A stretch of DNA of 64,000 bases from Scilla litardierei (lineage: Eukaryota > Streptophyta > Magnoliopsida > Asparagales > Asparagaceae), in the NCBI GenBank assembly GCA_030789695.1, contig JAULAV010008660.1:62001-126000 (forward strand). Direction: 5' to 3'. The notes under the pieces are model-generated. The model was not told where the DNA came from. It searched no databases and was given only the letters and a program-made list of their open reading frames with translations. This document shows positions 22,063 through 32,305 of the stretch, in pieces. The stretch's first letter is position 1, and every line of letters begins with the position of its first letter. A program made the translations under genes and the position numbers.

Positions 22063-22163
22063 TGTTGTGAGCAAGGTTGACGGCTAGGAAACCCCTAGCC
22101 TCATATATATAATAAACAATGTGGATGGATACCCAATAGGCCCATTAGGCTCATCTCATAACA
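22063..22163 (-). repeat. 5' LTR of the copia element (101 bp)
   Basis: Three substitutions relative to 8239-8339. Followed by ATATG and forward satellite. Confidence 0.88.
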
Positions 22164-23527
22164 ATATGATATGTATAGCCTAAATTTGTCTTCTCTTATT
22201 TTCCAGTTGAAGATGTCGATCTTTTATTAAATGATATGATTTTTGGTCTAATTTTGTCTTCTCTTATATTCCAGTTGAAGATGGCAATCTCCCGGTTCCA
22301 ACAGACATTTTTGCAGATTTTCTAAGCTCCGGGCTATTTTCCACAGTTTTGGAAGATATGAATCGTTTTATTAAAGGATATGATATTTTGGCCTTATTTT
22401 GTCTTCTTTTATTTTTCATGTTGAAGATGGCAATCTTCCGGTTCCAACGGATATTTTTTCGAATTGTTCTAAGCTCAGGGCTATTTTCTACACTTTTTGA
22501 AAAATAAGAATCTTTATAATAAGCTATATGATTTTTTATCCTAATTTTATCTGCTCTTATTTTTCAGTTGAAGATGGCGATTCCTTCTAACGAACATTTT
22601 TGCGGATTTTTTTGAGCTTCAGGCAATTTTCTACAAGTTATTAAAGATAAGGATATCTTTATTAAATGGCAAGATTTTTGTAGCCTAATTTTGTCTTCTC
22701 ATATTTTTTAGTTGAAGGTGGTGATCACCTGGTTCCAACAGACATTTTTGCGGATTTTTCTTAGATTGTGGATTCTTTTCTACATTTTCTGGAAATATGA
22801 ATTTTTTTATTAAATGATATGATTTTTTGGTCTAATTTTGTCCTCTCTTTTTAGTTAAATATGGAGATTTCCCTGTTCCAATGGAGATTTGAGCGGATTT
22901 TTCTGACCTCGGGGCTATTTTTACATTTTCTGTATGATATGAATATTTATATTAAATTATATGATTTTTATAACTTAATTTGTCTTCTCTTATTATTCAA
23001 TTGAAGACGAAGATTGCCCGGTTACAACAGACATTTTTACCGATTTTTCTGAGATCGGACCTAGTTCTCTACATTTTCAGGAAGTTATGGATCTGTTTAT
23101 TAAATGATATGAATTTTTGAACTCATTTTTTCTTATTTTATTATTGAAGATGGCGATCTCTCGGTTCCAACCAACTTTTTTGCAGATTTTTTTGAGCTCC
23201 AGGCTATTTTCTACATTTTCGTAATGTAATGGATCTTTTTATTTAATTATATGATTTTATAGCCTAATTTTGTCTTCTTTTATTTTTTAGTTGAAGATGG
23301 CGATCTCTCGATTCCAACGGACATTTTTGCGTATTTTTTGAGCTCGGTACTATTTTCTACATTTTATGGAAGATATAGACCTTTTTATTAAATAATATGA
23401 TTTTTATAGCCTAAGTTTGTCTTTACTTATTGTTTCAGTTGAAGATGGCAATCTCCCGGTTCTAACTGACATTTTTGTAAAATTTCTAAGCTTGAGACTA
23501 TTTCTACATTTCCTGGAAGATATAGAT
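22164..23527 (+). repeat. Satellite block, forward
   Basis: About 9 monomers. The part from about 22598 to 23527 is closely matched, variant by variant, by 32306-33240. Variant E monomers lie at about 22755 and 23490, 735 bp apart. Confidence 0.93.
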
Positions 23528-24460
23528 CATGGTGACATATAATAGGCATGGATTACATAAACCAATTGCAATAGGCAATATCATACAAACATGAATGGTT
23601 TATCCAATCCCATATATCTCTCCCCATAGATATATCTCTCCCCATATGCATATGTATGAAATACAAGATATACATTTACATAATGCATATATCTCTCCCC
23701 CTTGACATCGTCAAAAAGGTGGACATCAAAAATATCCCCCTTTGTCATCTTAATCAAAGATGTGACAATATGCAAGAAATAAGGAGATGTATGATACCAA
23801 ATCGACAAATTTAGTGGGTATCAATCACTATCCCATGATCCCCCTAGATCATAGAAACGGTCAAATATTGACTTCTAGGATCTAATACCAATTGTGAGGT
23901 AGAAGATAAACAATCTCTAACAATTAAGGTAATACCAATTATTGACAAAGAATCTTTGAAAAAAAAATCCCCTTTACCAATTGATATACAAATATTGGAG
24001 CCATGAGCCTAAAGTGTATCAAAGCAATAGATATGTAAAAATCAAGCTTCAAAGATATACAATGATATTGCCAAGACAAATATAACATGAAACATGTTGG
24101 CAATGACTAAGAGGTTTGGTTTGAGACCAAAAATAACTAATTGTAAATAATGATCTCAAACACATCCCGAAATGAGAGTCAAAATATGTTTTAAAATAAT
24201 TTAGACATACACATATTAACTCTCTCATTGACATACATATGGATCAATAAATGCATGCATGTCAATGTATTCCCCAATGTCCCCATTTTCATGAAAAGAA
24301 TAAATTTGAAAATATTTTCAAAATCATGAAATACACACAAACAATGGGTATGCCAAAAAAAACATTTAAGCACAATACCCATGCAATATGCATATGTGTG
24401 AGGAACCTAAACATTAGGTAACCAAACCCAAGAGGAGTTTGATTTCCTAATGTAATCACT
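23528..24460 (-). other. Copia spacer, no gene
   Basis: AT-rich, with repeated ATATCTCTCCCC motifs near 23620-23700. The minus strand has ATGACAAAGGGGGATATTTT near 23740, a purine tract like the PPT region of plant copia elements. At 23880-23900 a TACCAATTGTGAGG sequence resembles a decayed PBS/LTR junction. No coding domain. Confidence 0.4.
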
Positions 24461-26184
24461 TCAGGTGATTACATCCCTAACTAGAGAGTTGATGTAACTA
24501 TCCCTCTCTTGCACACTAACCTTAGTGGGAATCCATAAACTCAAGGATTTCATAGGCAAGGGTTTTGCCTTTGCAAGAGGGGTGGATGTGGCATGCTTAG
24601 GTGTAGAAGAGAATTTCTTGGCATGCATAGAATGAGGATTTTGCTTCTTAGCAAGAAATGAAGAGTTTTCATTCTTCCTCATTACCTCGTGATTTACATG
24701 CTTCTTGTTGGTGTTCTTGTTATACAAGAAAGCATGGTGATTCTTCTTAGGTGCTTTAGCAATATTTCTTGTATTTGCACCATAAGAGGAATTAGAGGTG
24801 GGTTTGGGTACCACATTTTGAATATACCCCAAACCTCCTCTATGATTTGCCGGATGTTGTTTCTCAAGCAAATCGTGGAGTGAATCCCTAGAGTACACAA
24901 AGCTTTTGAGCTTACGGGATTCCTCTTCACATTTCAACGTAAGTTGTTGAATGCGAGTTTCTAAGCTATTAATTTTTCATTGGTTAAGCTCAATTCCTTA
25001 ACTTGAGAGAAAAGTTTGCTTCTTTCACTAGTGTCATAATCATGCATTTCATCATGAATTACACTAGCAGATTCTAAAGCATGCACCCTACTCATAGCAT
25101 TCTTAAAATTAGCTTTCAATTTGCCATATGAGTCGATGTACTTACTTGCCAAGTTGGAGACCACATTGAAACGATATTCGAGCTCCTCGTAGGATAGTTT
25201 TTTCTCATCAACTTCCGCATCGCTCTCCTCCTTGACTTCCTCATCGCGTTCCTCCTCACTAGAGCTTGACGAAGACTCTTCTCCATTAGCCATGAAGCAC
25301 ATTTCTTGTTTGGGGTTGAGCCACGCCTCTATCTCTTCGTCGCTTGAACTAGAGGAGATTGATGAAGAGTCATCAACAGTCGCAAAACACATATGAGCTT
25401 GCTCCTTGTCATCCTTTTTTTCATCACTTGAAGTGTTCACATCGGAATCATCAAATGTGCTGATAAGTCCCTTCTTTTGGTTCTTGAACTCGGACTTGGC
25501 TTTCCAATACTTCTTCCCTTTCCCCTTATAGGTAGCTTTGGTGGGTTTGGAAGGACATTCGGTAGCAAGATGACATTTTCCTCTATAATTGAAACAAATA
25601 AAATTGTTAAACTTGGAGGTAAACTTTGACAAAGATATACCTTGCTTGTCCTTGAGGAAAGCCTTGAATTTCTTGAATTGCTTGGCAAGTTCGATGTAGT
25701 CATCGTCGCTGGCATCTTATTCTTCTTCTTCTTCACTCGGAGCTTCCCGTTGAAAATTCTTTCTCCACTTGAATGACTCCTTCTCGACATGGAGTGCAAC
25801 TCCCTTTTTCTTCTCGGGCTTGGTTGGTTGAATTTCTTCTTCATGTTGAAGTAACACTTCATGAGAAATTTCCAATGTATTCCAAATTCTGTTGGCCGAT
25901 TTACACATGGAGATACGGTTGAACTCATTCGGAGTGAGGGCACAATGGAATGCATACATAGCCCTTGCGTTGACTTTGATCGAGTCCTTCTCTGCCTTAG
26001 TTCTAAAGGCCGCGGGTGAAGTAGGCTCCTCAAAAGGTAACTCCGTGATGTCCCAAAGGTCTTGACCCTTCATGTAGACCATCATCCTGATCTTCCAACT
26101 AGGATAGTTCGTTCCGTTGAACAGCGGGGGTCGAACGGTTAAATGACCTTCTTCATGAGACGCAGATGTAGCGTTGAATGCCAT
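24461..26184 (-). pseudogene. Copia Gag, disrupted
   Basis: Starts at ATG 26184 (MAFNATSASHEEGHLTVRPP then LFNGTNYPSWKIRMMVYMKG), the typical plant copia gag N-terminus (DUF4219-like), followed by part of the UBN2 domain (NEFNRISMCKSANRIWNTLE). A jump then removes most of UBN2. A stop at 25717, a frame change and a second stop near 24961 split the rest into pieces of 155, 223 and 158 codons. The knuckle reads CFNYRGKCHLATECP, so one zinc-binding Cys is Tyr. Downstream is an acidic Ser-rich stretch (SSSISSSSSDEEIEAW) and a coiled region. Gag packages element RNA, but this copy cannot. It lies directly downstream of a good PBS. Confidence 0.8.
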
Positions 26185-26203
26185 TATTGCAGTATGCTAT
26201 AAC

Positions 26204-26220
26204 CTCGCTCTGATACCAAT
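26204..26220 (-). other. Copia primer-binding site (initiator tRNA-Met type)
   Basis: The minus strand reads ATTGGTATCAGAGCGAG next to the LTR end at 26221. TGGTATCAGAGC is complementary to the 3' end of plant initiator tRNA-Met, the usual copia primer. Confidence 0.88.
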
Positions 26221-26485
26221 TGTAAGGATCGCCTTACCCTTGCAATATTAACAACACACACTAGAGGGGGGTGAATAGTGTGATGGCAATAAAATTGTCC
26301 AATTAAAATTAAACTTGCAAATGCTGAATAATAAATGCAAGAGGAAATAATTGACACAATCAATCCAAACGCAAACACAAGATTTTACACTGGTTTCCCA
26401 AACTTGGATACGTCCAGCCACACCAATATTCAGTATAATCCCACAAAGAGAAGTGAATACAAATCTCACAAGGAGATACCCCACT

Positions 26486-27757
26486 GACGTGCGTCTATAT
26501 TTCATATATTCACGCACGTTTTCTTTTGTGTTTCTCCGTGTTTTCCGCCGTCTCTTATTCGTTTTCGTATGTTTTCCCGTTTTCTTTCACTTTTCTTTGT
26601 TTGTCCATGATTGCAGGAGTTCGACCACGTAGGGGACCTTTTACGATGATATCCCAAGTCCCCGGAGCAACGGGAGAAGTCACGCGTGATCCAGGGGGTC
26701 AAACTGCGAAGTATTCATCTTTCAGCCCCTCACCCGGTCGGTTGGTCATCTCCAACCGATCGGGTGATGCACGCGTGCACCAACCGGCCGCTACCGCAGC
26801 TCACAAAGAAGTCACCCGACCGGTTCACAGACCGGTTCTGCGGGCGGCTGTTCTCTGTCTTTTCGAGCAGAATTCCAACCGATCGGGTGACTCTCACCCG
26901 ATCGGTTCATCTGTAGCTGAGAAAAAGAGCTGAAGACACGGGCGTCGAACCGACCGGTTCACCCGACTGCTCCAAGATCCAACCGGTCGCTCAAGAACTC
27001 ACCCGATCGGTTCGTGAGATCGGGTGAAAACTCGCCGTTTTCTGTAATTTATCTGTAACGGATCAACCGATCGGTTGACTTGTCACCCGATCGGTTGATC
27101 CGAAAATCTATATATAGGACCCCTAGGGTTCCAGAAACAGGAGAGTTGTATTTTTTTTACTGTTTTATTTCCTTGTGCCGGCTGTAATTGTTACTCTTAA
27201 GTAAGTTTTCAGATCTTTCTAAAATTTTAGTATTGTCTTTATTACTCCTTTACTTCCGCATTGCAATTGTCTGATTATGATTCTAACGGTTAAATTTCAT
27301 TTAGATTGCTTTTTCATGAATTTTTGTGAGTAGTTCCCAAATCTGGGATTTTGGTGGAAACCCCTTCGGGGGCTCTTCCCGATGCGTCCATAGGGTTAGG
27401 AAATCGATAGGGAGTAGGAATCTAACGGTTACGCGGGGTGTTTCATTGTCATCGGCGGGAAAAAGACCGCCTTTGACCGTCGGGCCAAGGGGGAATAAAC
27501 TTGGCGGTTGACTCCCTAGCCATAGCTCACACCCTTAGTGTAGACGTCGAATCCTAGCACGCGGGAGCGGCAGGATGAGACGTTGGGAGTTATCGTTGCG
27601 GGCTTAGTGCTCCTGGGATCGATCAGTGTTTATGGACACGGGAATGCCCACTGATCGAATCCGGGAAGTCCGGTGTATCATCCTGGGCACCGACCGGAAT
27701 ATCGGGCCCATGGGACGCCGGTACCACTTTAGAGGCAACTCACAAGGAGATACCCCA
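26486..27757 (+). mobile_element. 1.25-kb insert between 20-bp direct repeats, LTR-like
   Basis: The 20-mer CTCACAAGGAGATACCCCAC is present at 26466-26485 and again at 27738-27757. The DNA between begins TGACGTGCGT and has repeated ACCGATCGGT-type palindromes from about 26750 to 27090. A TATATATAGGA box near 27108 is followed by a T-run and Pol II leader-like sequence. This suggests U3-TATA-R order on the plus strand. No coding frame is convincing. The end is not CA, and a 20-bp duplication is too long for a normal LTR insertion, so the class is unresolved. Confidence 0.5.
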
Positions 27758-28344
27758 CCAAGAGGATTTTGCCCTACACAAGGACCCAACCGGTTCCTAC
27801 ACGAGGGTCAAAACTCCCACTAAGAGAATTACTAACTCCCACTCAGAGAATTAGGGTTAGCCCTGCACTAGGACACCAAAATCCCACAAAGAGAGTTCCT
27901 CACACAAAGAGAGTTATTCTCACCAAGAGAATATCCTAATCCCTCAAAGAGATAAACTTCCCCAAAGAGAGAAAGACTAATTCCCACAAAGAGAATTAGT
28001 GTTACAAGAATCACCAAGTAAACTAAATATTCTTACCTATGCCTTGAGATGCTTACTCATAGATGAATGCAAGGCATGACAGAGGATCTCCAAGTGTTGA
28101 GATTGGCTTGAAAGCACTTGGATGATTTCCCTTGAGCTGGACTTCAATGCATGAAGAGGAATGAGAGCTCAAAGAGGGAAATGAGAAAGTTTTTGAGTGG
28201 TTTGTTGATCTCTTATGATTTTCAATAGCATCAAGAAGTTCCAATGAACTCAGCACAACCATATATATAGGGACCCTATATCAACCCTCAAAACCCAAGA
28301 AAACAGCCAAAAGCACAATGCTGCAACGGCTAGAAACTGGGCGA

Positions 28345-28885
28345 AAACGACACCAACAGTCGACTGAAGATCAAAAGACAGTCGACTGATCAACGGCTAG
28401 AAAATATCCAACAGCTATAATCTGAGCCAGGACAGTCGATTGATGAAGTCGATACAGTCGACTGTAAACAGGACAGGCGCCTGAAAAACCTTCAGCATGC
28501 GACTGCTGCAGGGGATGAAATAAAACAGAGAGCTGCACTCTTTCTCCAAATAATCATACAGGCGACTGATGTTAATAATACAGTCGACTGTAAAATAGTC
28601 AGGCGACTGTAATTCCTTCATCAGCCGTCTGCTGCAGGAGATGGAGAAAAACAGAAAGAGGCAGAGATTGCACTTACACTACTCAGACGACTGTTGACTA
28701 ATTCCCAGGCGACTGTAAATATACAAGCGACTGTAAACTGAGCAGCAGTCGGCTGATGTGAAAAGCTCAAGTAAAGTCAATAGAAATGTTGACTTGAGCA
28801 GTGCATATCAGTCGACTGTAGAAGAATCTACATGCGACTGGAAATCACCCAGTCGGCTGTGAATCCTTCAGCAGGCGACTGATGG
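28345..28885. repeat. Cluster of CAGTCGACTG / CAGGCGACTG motifs
   Basis: More than 15 copies of the palindrome CAGTCGACTG or near variants (CAGGCGACTG, CAGTCGGCTG) at irregular spacing. Dispersed palindromes like this are seen in the U3 part of some plant LTRs. A second cluster lies at 29879-30136. Confidence 0.75.
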
Positions 28886-29291
28886 AGAACCAGAGACTCC
28901 AAATGAGTCTTTGGTCAAGATGAACCTATTAGGTTGGATTCTATGTTAATCCTAAGGTTCACTAAGATGGCATAATGCATATGCATGAATGAGTAGACCA
29001 TCTAACAAGGCATTACATTAACCTAAACTCAAATGAGAGAGAGTAATAAAGAAAATATTACATGGATTACATTGCTTTGCTTAGAGTCTAAGTCTTCCAT
29101 CTTGATGCCTTGAAGCTCTCCATCATCTCCAAACTATGGCACCACTTGAGTCCAAGCTTTGGCCCTTCTCCACTTGATGTCCATCCTTACACCAAGTGTT
29201 TAGTCTCCAAGAAAGATATTCTAGAAATGAAACTGTGAGACTAAAACAAGAGAGTTAGCAACAACATAATGTTCTGATCATCATCAAAATC

Positions 29292-30425
29292 AGATTGGTA
29301 CGAAAGACCAATACTCAATAGAGGATGGCTTAACCGGATACGAATAAGAGGGTTCAACCTCAGATGCTGAAGGAAGAGGATCAGCGACATATATCCCCAA
29401 AAACTCACCAGAAGACGACGAGGACTGAGGACTCTAAGAGCGGGGTGAGGAAGGAGAACCTTTAGGCAAAGAAACTCTGAAACGACGTATGTAGAAGGAA
29501 CGCGATTATTTCCTCATAGGTTTGAACCATGAAGTAGCAGTTTTGGGGGCCATGATCATAGATAGATAGAAAGACAAGGAAATAGAGCACGATCGAACGA
29601 AAACGAGAGAGATCTACCAAATACGCGACAAACGACAGAGGAGGAGAGACCCAAACTCTCGATCGAGTGATCAGGGAGAGAGGTCGATAGGTACAATCTT
29701 CGAATCGACGAAGAATACGAAGAGATAGTTGACGTTCGAAGGAGGAAGACGAGGGAAATCGATCGGATGAGAGAGAAAATCTGACGACCTCGAGTATATA
29801 AGATGGGGGCAAATGAATCTGGGCCGTTGGATAGTCAAATCGATGACTCAGATTGAGTTAACGAACCACCACTGATGTGGACAGTCGACTGATGTGTAAT
29901 TGTCAGTCGACTGGCTGAAAAGATAGAGAACATACTTAGATAGATATAGATAGGCGCCTGTTGAGTAATACACAGTCACCTGACAGTCGACTGTAAATTA
30001 CGCAACTGTCGTCTTACAGAGGGTCAAAAAATATGATGAATAAATAGAGACATTTCAATATCAGGACAAGTGCCAGATTAACAACTTGCAGTCGCCTGTC
30101 AGAGAGACATGTGCCTGGAAAATGTATAGCAGTCGCCTGTGCGAAAAATTAAGAATTTAGATAAGAAAAATTAGAGTTGGGCAAACGACTATCGAAGGAT
30201 TGATAGTTGTTTGTCCTGGTCCAAAAATGTATAGAGATGCTGAAATCCATAGGATTGAGACAACTCACCCTAAGACCTATACTCTAACAATACTCTAATC
30301 ATGACATCATTATCAAAAATTATAGATTAACATACAAATCATGTATATTAATCCAAACAATCGAAATCATCAAAATCTCAAATACATCTCTTGAAAAAAA
30401 ATATGAAAATATATAGCATATTAAA
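29292..30425 (-). other. Non-coding stretch between LTR-like segment and SINE
   Basis: On the minus strand, CTTATATACTCGAGG near 29797 resembles a TATA region, followed by a CT-rich leader and a short frame near 29553 (MAPKTATSWFKPMRK) that soon stops. No known domain. Contains a second CAGTCGACTG cluster. Confidence 0.35.
29879..30136. repeat. Second CAGTCGACTG / CAGTCGCCTG motif cluster
   Basis: About seven motif copies, including two perfect CAGTCGACTG near 29881 and 29905. The motif is shared with 28345-28885, which suggests both came from related LTR U3 regions. Confidence 0.65.
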
Positions 30426-30437
30426 ACAAGAGAAGTG

Positions 30438-30717
30438 GCCCACGAGAGGGTGTCCTAGTGGTAAGTCATTTCGCTCCAAAGCCAAGGGGTGCGGGGTTCG
30501 AGGCCTATGGCCGATGTGACTTGGTAATTGTTGTGGAATTTGTTGTGGAATTATTTATCCCTGGGGATACATCTCCCACTCTCGGACTAACCGGGGGGCC
30601 GTTGGGGGCACGACGGTCACCCCCAGTTTGCATAGTCTCGGCCGGGCTCTCGCCTTACCCTCCTAAGCCAAAGGCGAGGGGATGGGGTTGGGGATTTTTC
30701 TGCGTTTTCAAAAAAAA
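30438..30717 (+). mobile_element. tRNA-derived SINE with target duplication
   Basis: About 280 bp. The 5' part resembles a tRNA gene: an A-box-like TCCTAGTGGTAAGT near 30450 and a B box GGTTCGAGGCC at 30495-30505. It ends in a TTTTC plus A-run (30710-30718). ACAAGAGAAGTG occurs at 30426-30437 and again at 30718-30729, a perfect 12-bp target duplication or longer if the adjacent A residues are counted. The open frame across it is incidental. It would be transcribed by Pol III and moved by a LINE reverse transcriptase. Confidence 0.9.
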
Positions 30718-30784
30718 ACAAGAGAAGTGAAATGATGACATGAGTTCAAAGCATGATTTAACATAAAAGTATGAACTCCTATAA

Positions 30785-31445
30785 TTCAGATTCACCCATA
30801 ATCTCTAATTCCCCACGCAACCTCACAAATTAATCTTCTTTAAGAGGTTTAGTGAAGATGTCGGCGATATGTTTTTGGGTTTCAATATACTCTAAGATGA
30901 TGTCCTTCTTAGCTACATGATCATTAATGAAGTAGTGTCTCACATTTATGTGTTTGGTACGGGAGTGATGTACCGGATTCTTGGAAAGACAAATTACACT
31001 TTGGTTATCAACCATGATATGACAAGTATCACAATTGACACCGTCTTTGAGCATGTGTCTTATCCAAAGAACTTGTGCACATGCAAGACCCGTAACAATA
31101 TATTCTGCTTCAGTCATAGACAAATATACCGAGTTCTGTTTCTTGGAAAACTAAGAAACTAGAGAATTTCCTAGAAAATGTCAAGTGCCACTAGTACTCT
31201 TCCTATCGGATTTGCATCTGGCAAAGTCGGCATCACTATATGAGATTAGATCATATGTGCTAAATGAACCCATAATCTAGTGAATGATTAAGGTAACGAA
31301 AAATTCATTTAACTGCAATCAAGTGTGACTCCTTAGGTCTAGCTTGATATCTAGCACAAAGACATACGAAGGACATAATATCATGCCTATTAGTGATTAA
31401 GTAAAGTAAGCTACCGCTCATACCTAGATATAGACGAATGTTGTT
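30785..31445 (-). pseudogene. Copia RT end and RNase H remnant
   Basis: The minus strand first gives MSGSLLYLITNRHDIMSFVC, LCARYQARPKESHLIAVK and a stop, then DLISYSDADFARCKSDRKST, SGT, a stop and HFLGNSLVS. A frame of 97 codons (31123-30833) follows: SMTEAEYIVTGLACAQVLWI, then VDNQSVICLSKNPVHHSRTK, HINVRHYFINDH and HIADIFTKPLKED. These are the diagnostic blocks of plant copia RNase H in order: DADFAGC, STAEAEY, DN.SAI.L..NP..H.RTKHI, ADIFTKPL. Several stops show it is dead. The upstream part is cut at 31445-31452 by a Tat-type LTR fragment. Confidence 0.85.
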
Positions 31446-31451
31446 TCGGGG

Positions 31452-32305
31452 TGTTTACTCACTGCAAGTTGATAGTCTGGAGGCCCGAAGGTTTTTTTTA
31501 TCACGTGAGACAGAGACGGCCTTTGAAGTCGGTCGGACAAACGTTCACTTGATCAGGAAGGCACGGATCTGTACTTTGGTGCACTGAGGGGTAGCCTCGG
31601 CAGGACGACCTCCGAGATCAGTTGGACGAACGGGCTCTGGCACGAGGGCGTTCAGATCCTAGCGATGGGACGCCGAAGGGAAGCTTCAGCGGTAGTGACG
31701 TCTCCTTTGATCTGCAAAATGAAGAACTCGTCCGGGAGTCGGACCTTGGTTTCGTTCAATTTCTCTCCGATGCCTAAGTCAGATCCAGTCTGAAGGAAGC
31801 TCGGTTGGACCGATCTTAGTTCACGGAGAGACCAAGTGCGAATCCTCGAGCCGAGCTATGGAGGAGAAATGTGTAAGGTGGAAGAAGGTGTGAGGAAGTG
31901 GTATAGTGATACCGTCGTTTTATATATCGGAGATCGGCCCTTTGAGATGATGCCTCTCACCTCTACATATAGGCGAGTCATCCCCCCGGTGTAATGGGCC
32001 ATGATTACCGTCATTGTTGGGGACATGCTAAGTGGGGAGTGTTGACCCCAATAATTGCCACGTTTTGCCATGAGGGTGGAGTTATGGCCATGAAGGTGGA
32101 GTGATGGCATTGAGTGGTTGCCATATTTGGCGAGTGCTCCCTTAGTTTGGGGATCGATTTCCTCTACTACAGATAGTGGACGGTCTTTTGGGCCGTTGTT
32201 TTGGGTGGAGAATCATAACCTGCCAGTGAGGTCCTTGGGCCAGAGTCCAAGGTCGTAGTGTGTTGGTGACTGGTCGTAGTTGACTTGACTTCTCTGGGCC
32301 CGGGC
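31452..32305 (-). repeat. Truncated or solo LTR related to the Tat-like LTR
   Basis: Begins TGTTTACTCACTGCAAGTTGA, like TGTTTACGGG...CACAGCTCGTTGA at 11974. It shares GAGGGGTAGCCTCGG near 31588, GAAGAACTCGTC and CTCCGATGCCTAAGTCAGAT with that LTR. The 3' end typical of the family is missing and satellite follows directly. The minus strand has a TATATAAAA box near 31920. No target duplication was found, so a deletion or rearrangement removed one flank. Confidence 0.75.

Larger units (their letters stand above)
8239..22163 (-). mobile_element. Decayed Ty1/copia element with 101-bp LTRs, split by a nested gypsy element
   Basis: Two 101-bp direct repeats (8239-8339 and 22063-22163) differ at 3 positions, begin TGTTGTGAG and end CATAACA. 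Inside the left one is a purine tract on the minus strand; inside the right one is a PBS-like sequence. The element therefore reads right to left. Remnants on the minus strand occur in the expected order: gag (~19490-19760), integrase C-terminal part (~10680-11040), the integrase-RT linker (~10060-10400) and a conserved 3' segment (8417-8670). Most RT and RNase H sequence is missing. The right flank starts ATATG; the left flank ends TGATG, plausibly a decayed copy of the same 5-bp target duplication. Without the nested element it would be about 6.4 kb. Confidence 0.85.
26221..29291 (-). repeat. Probable copia LTR, interrupted by an insert
   Basis: The left end TGTAAGGATCGCC is fixed by the PBS. 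The right end is uncertain: AAAATCA at 29291 would give TG...CA termini, but no clear PPT adjoins it. Contents include many [T/C]CCACAAAGAGA phrases (27810-28010), typical of large plant copia LTRs, and a cluster of CAGTCGACTG motifs (28345-28885). A short minus-strand frame at 28053-28262 is not recognised. Without the 1.27-kb insert the LTR would be about 1.8 kb. Confidence 0.5.
23528..32305 (-). mobile_element. Mosaic of copia, LTR, SINE and Tat-LTR fragments
   Basis: The satellite stops inside a monomer at 23528 and restarts in a different phase at about 32306. Between lie, left to right: copia 3' spacer, copia gag (minus), PBS, an LTR-like segment with an insert, non-coding DNA, a SINE, copia RNase H (minus) and a Tat-type LTR fragment. 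Because RNase H lies upstream of the LTR and gag downstream (on the minus strand), the copia pieces are in internal-LTR-internal order, not one simple element. Confidence 0.8.

Noticed and set aside
30450..30510. Functional tRNA gene
   Set aside because: Only A- and B-box-like parts are present. No cloverleaf or anticodon stem could be assembled, and the A-tail and target duplication indicate a SINE.
30458..30730. 90-codon frame in the SINE
   Set aside because: SINEs are non-coding Pol III elements. The frame spans the tRNA-like head and is incidental.
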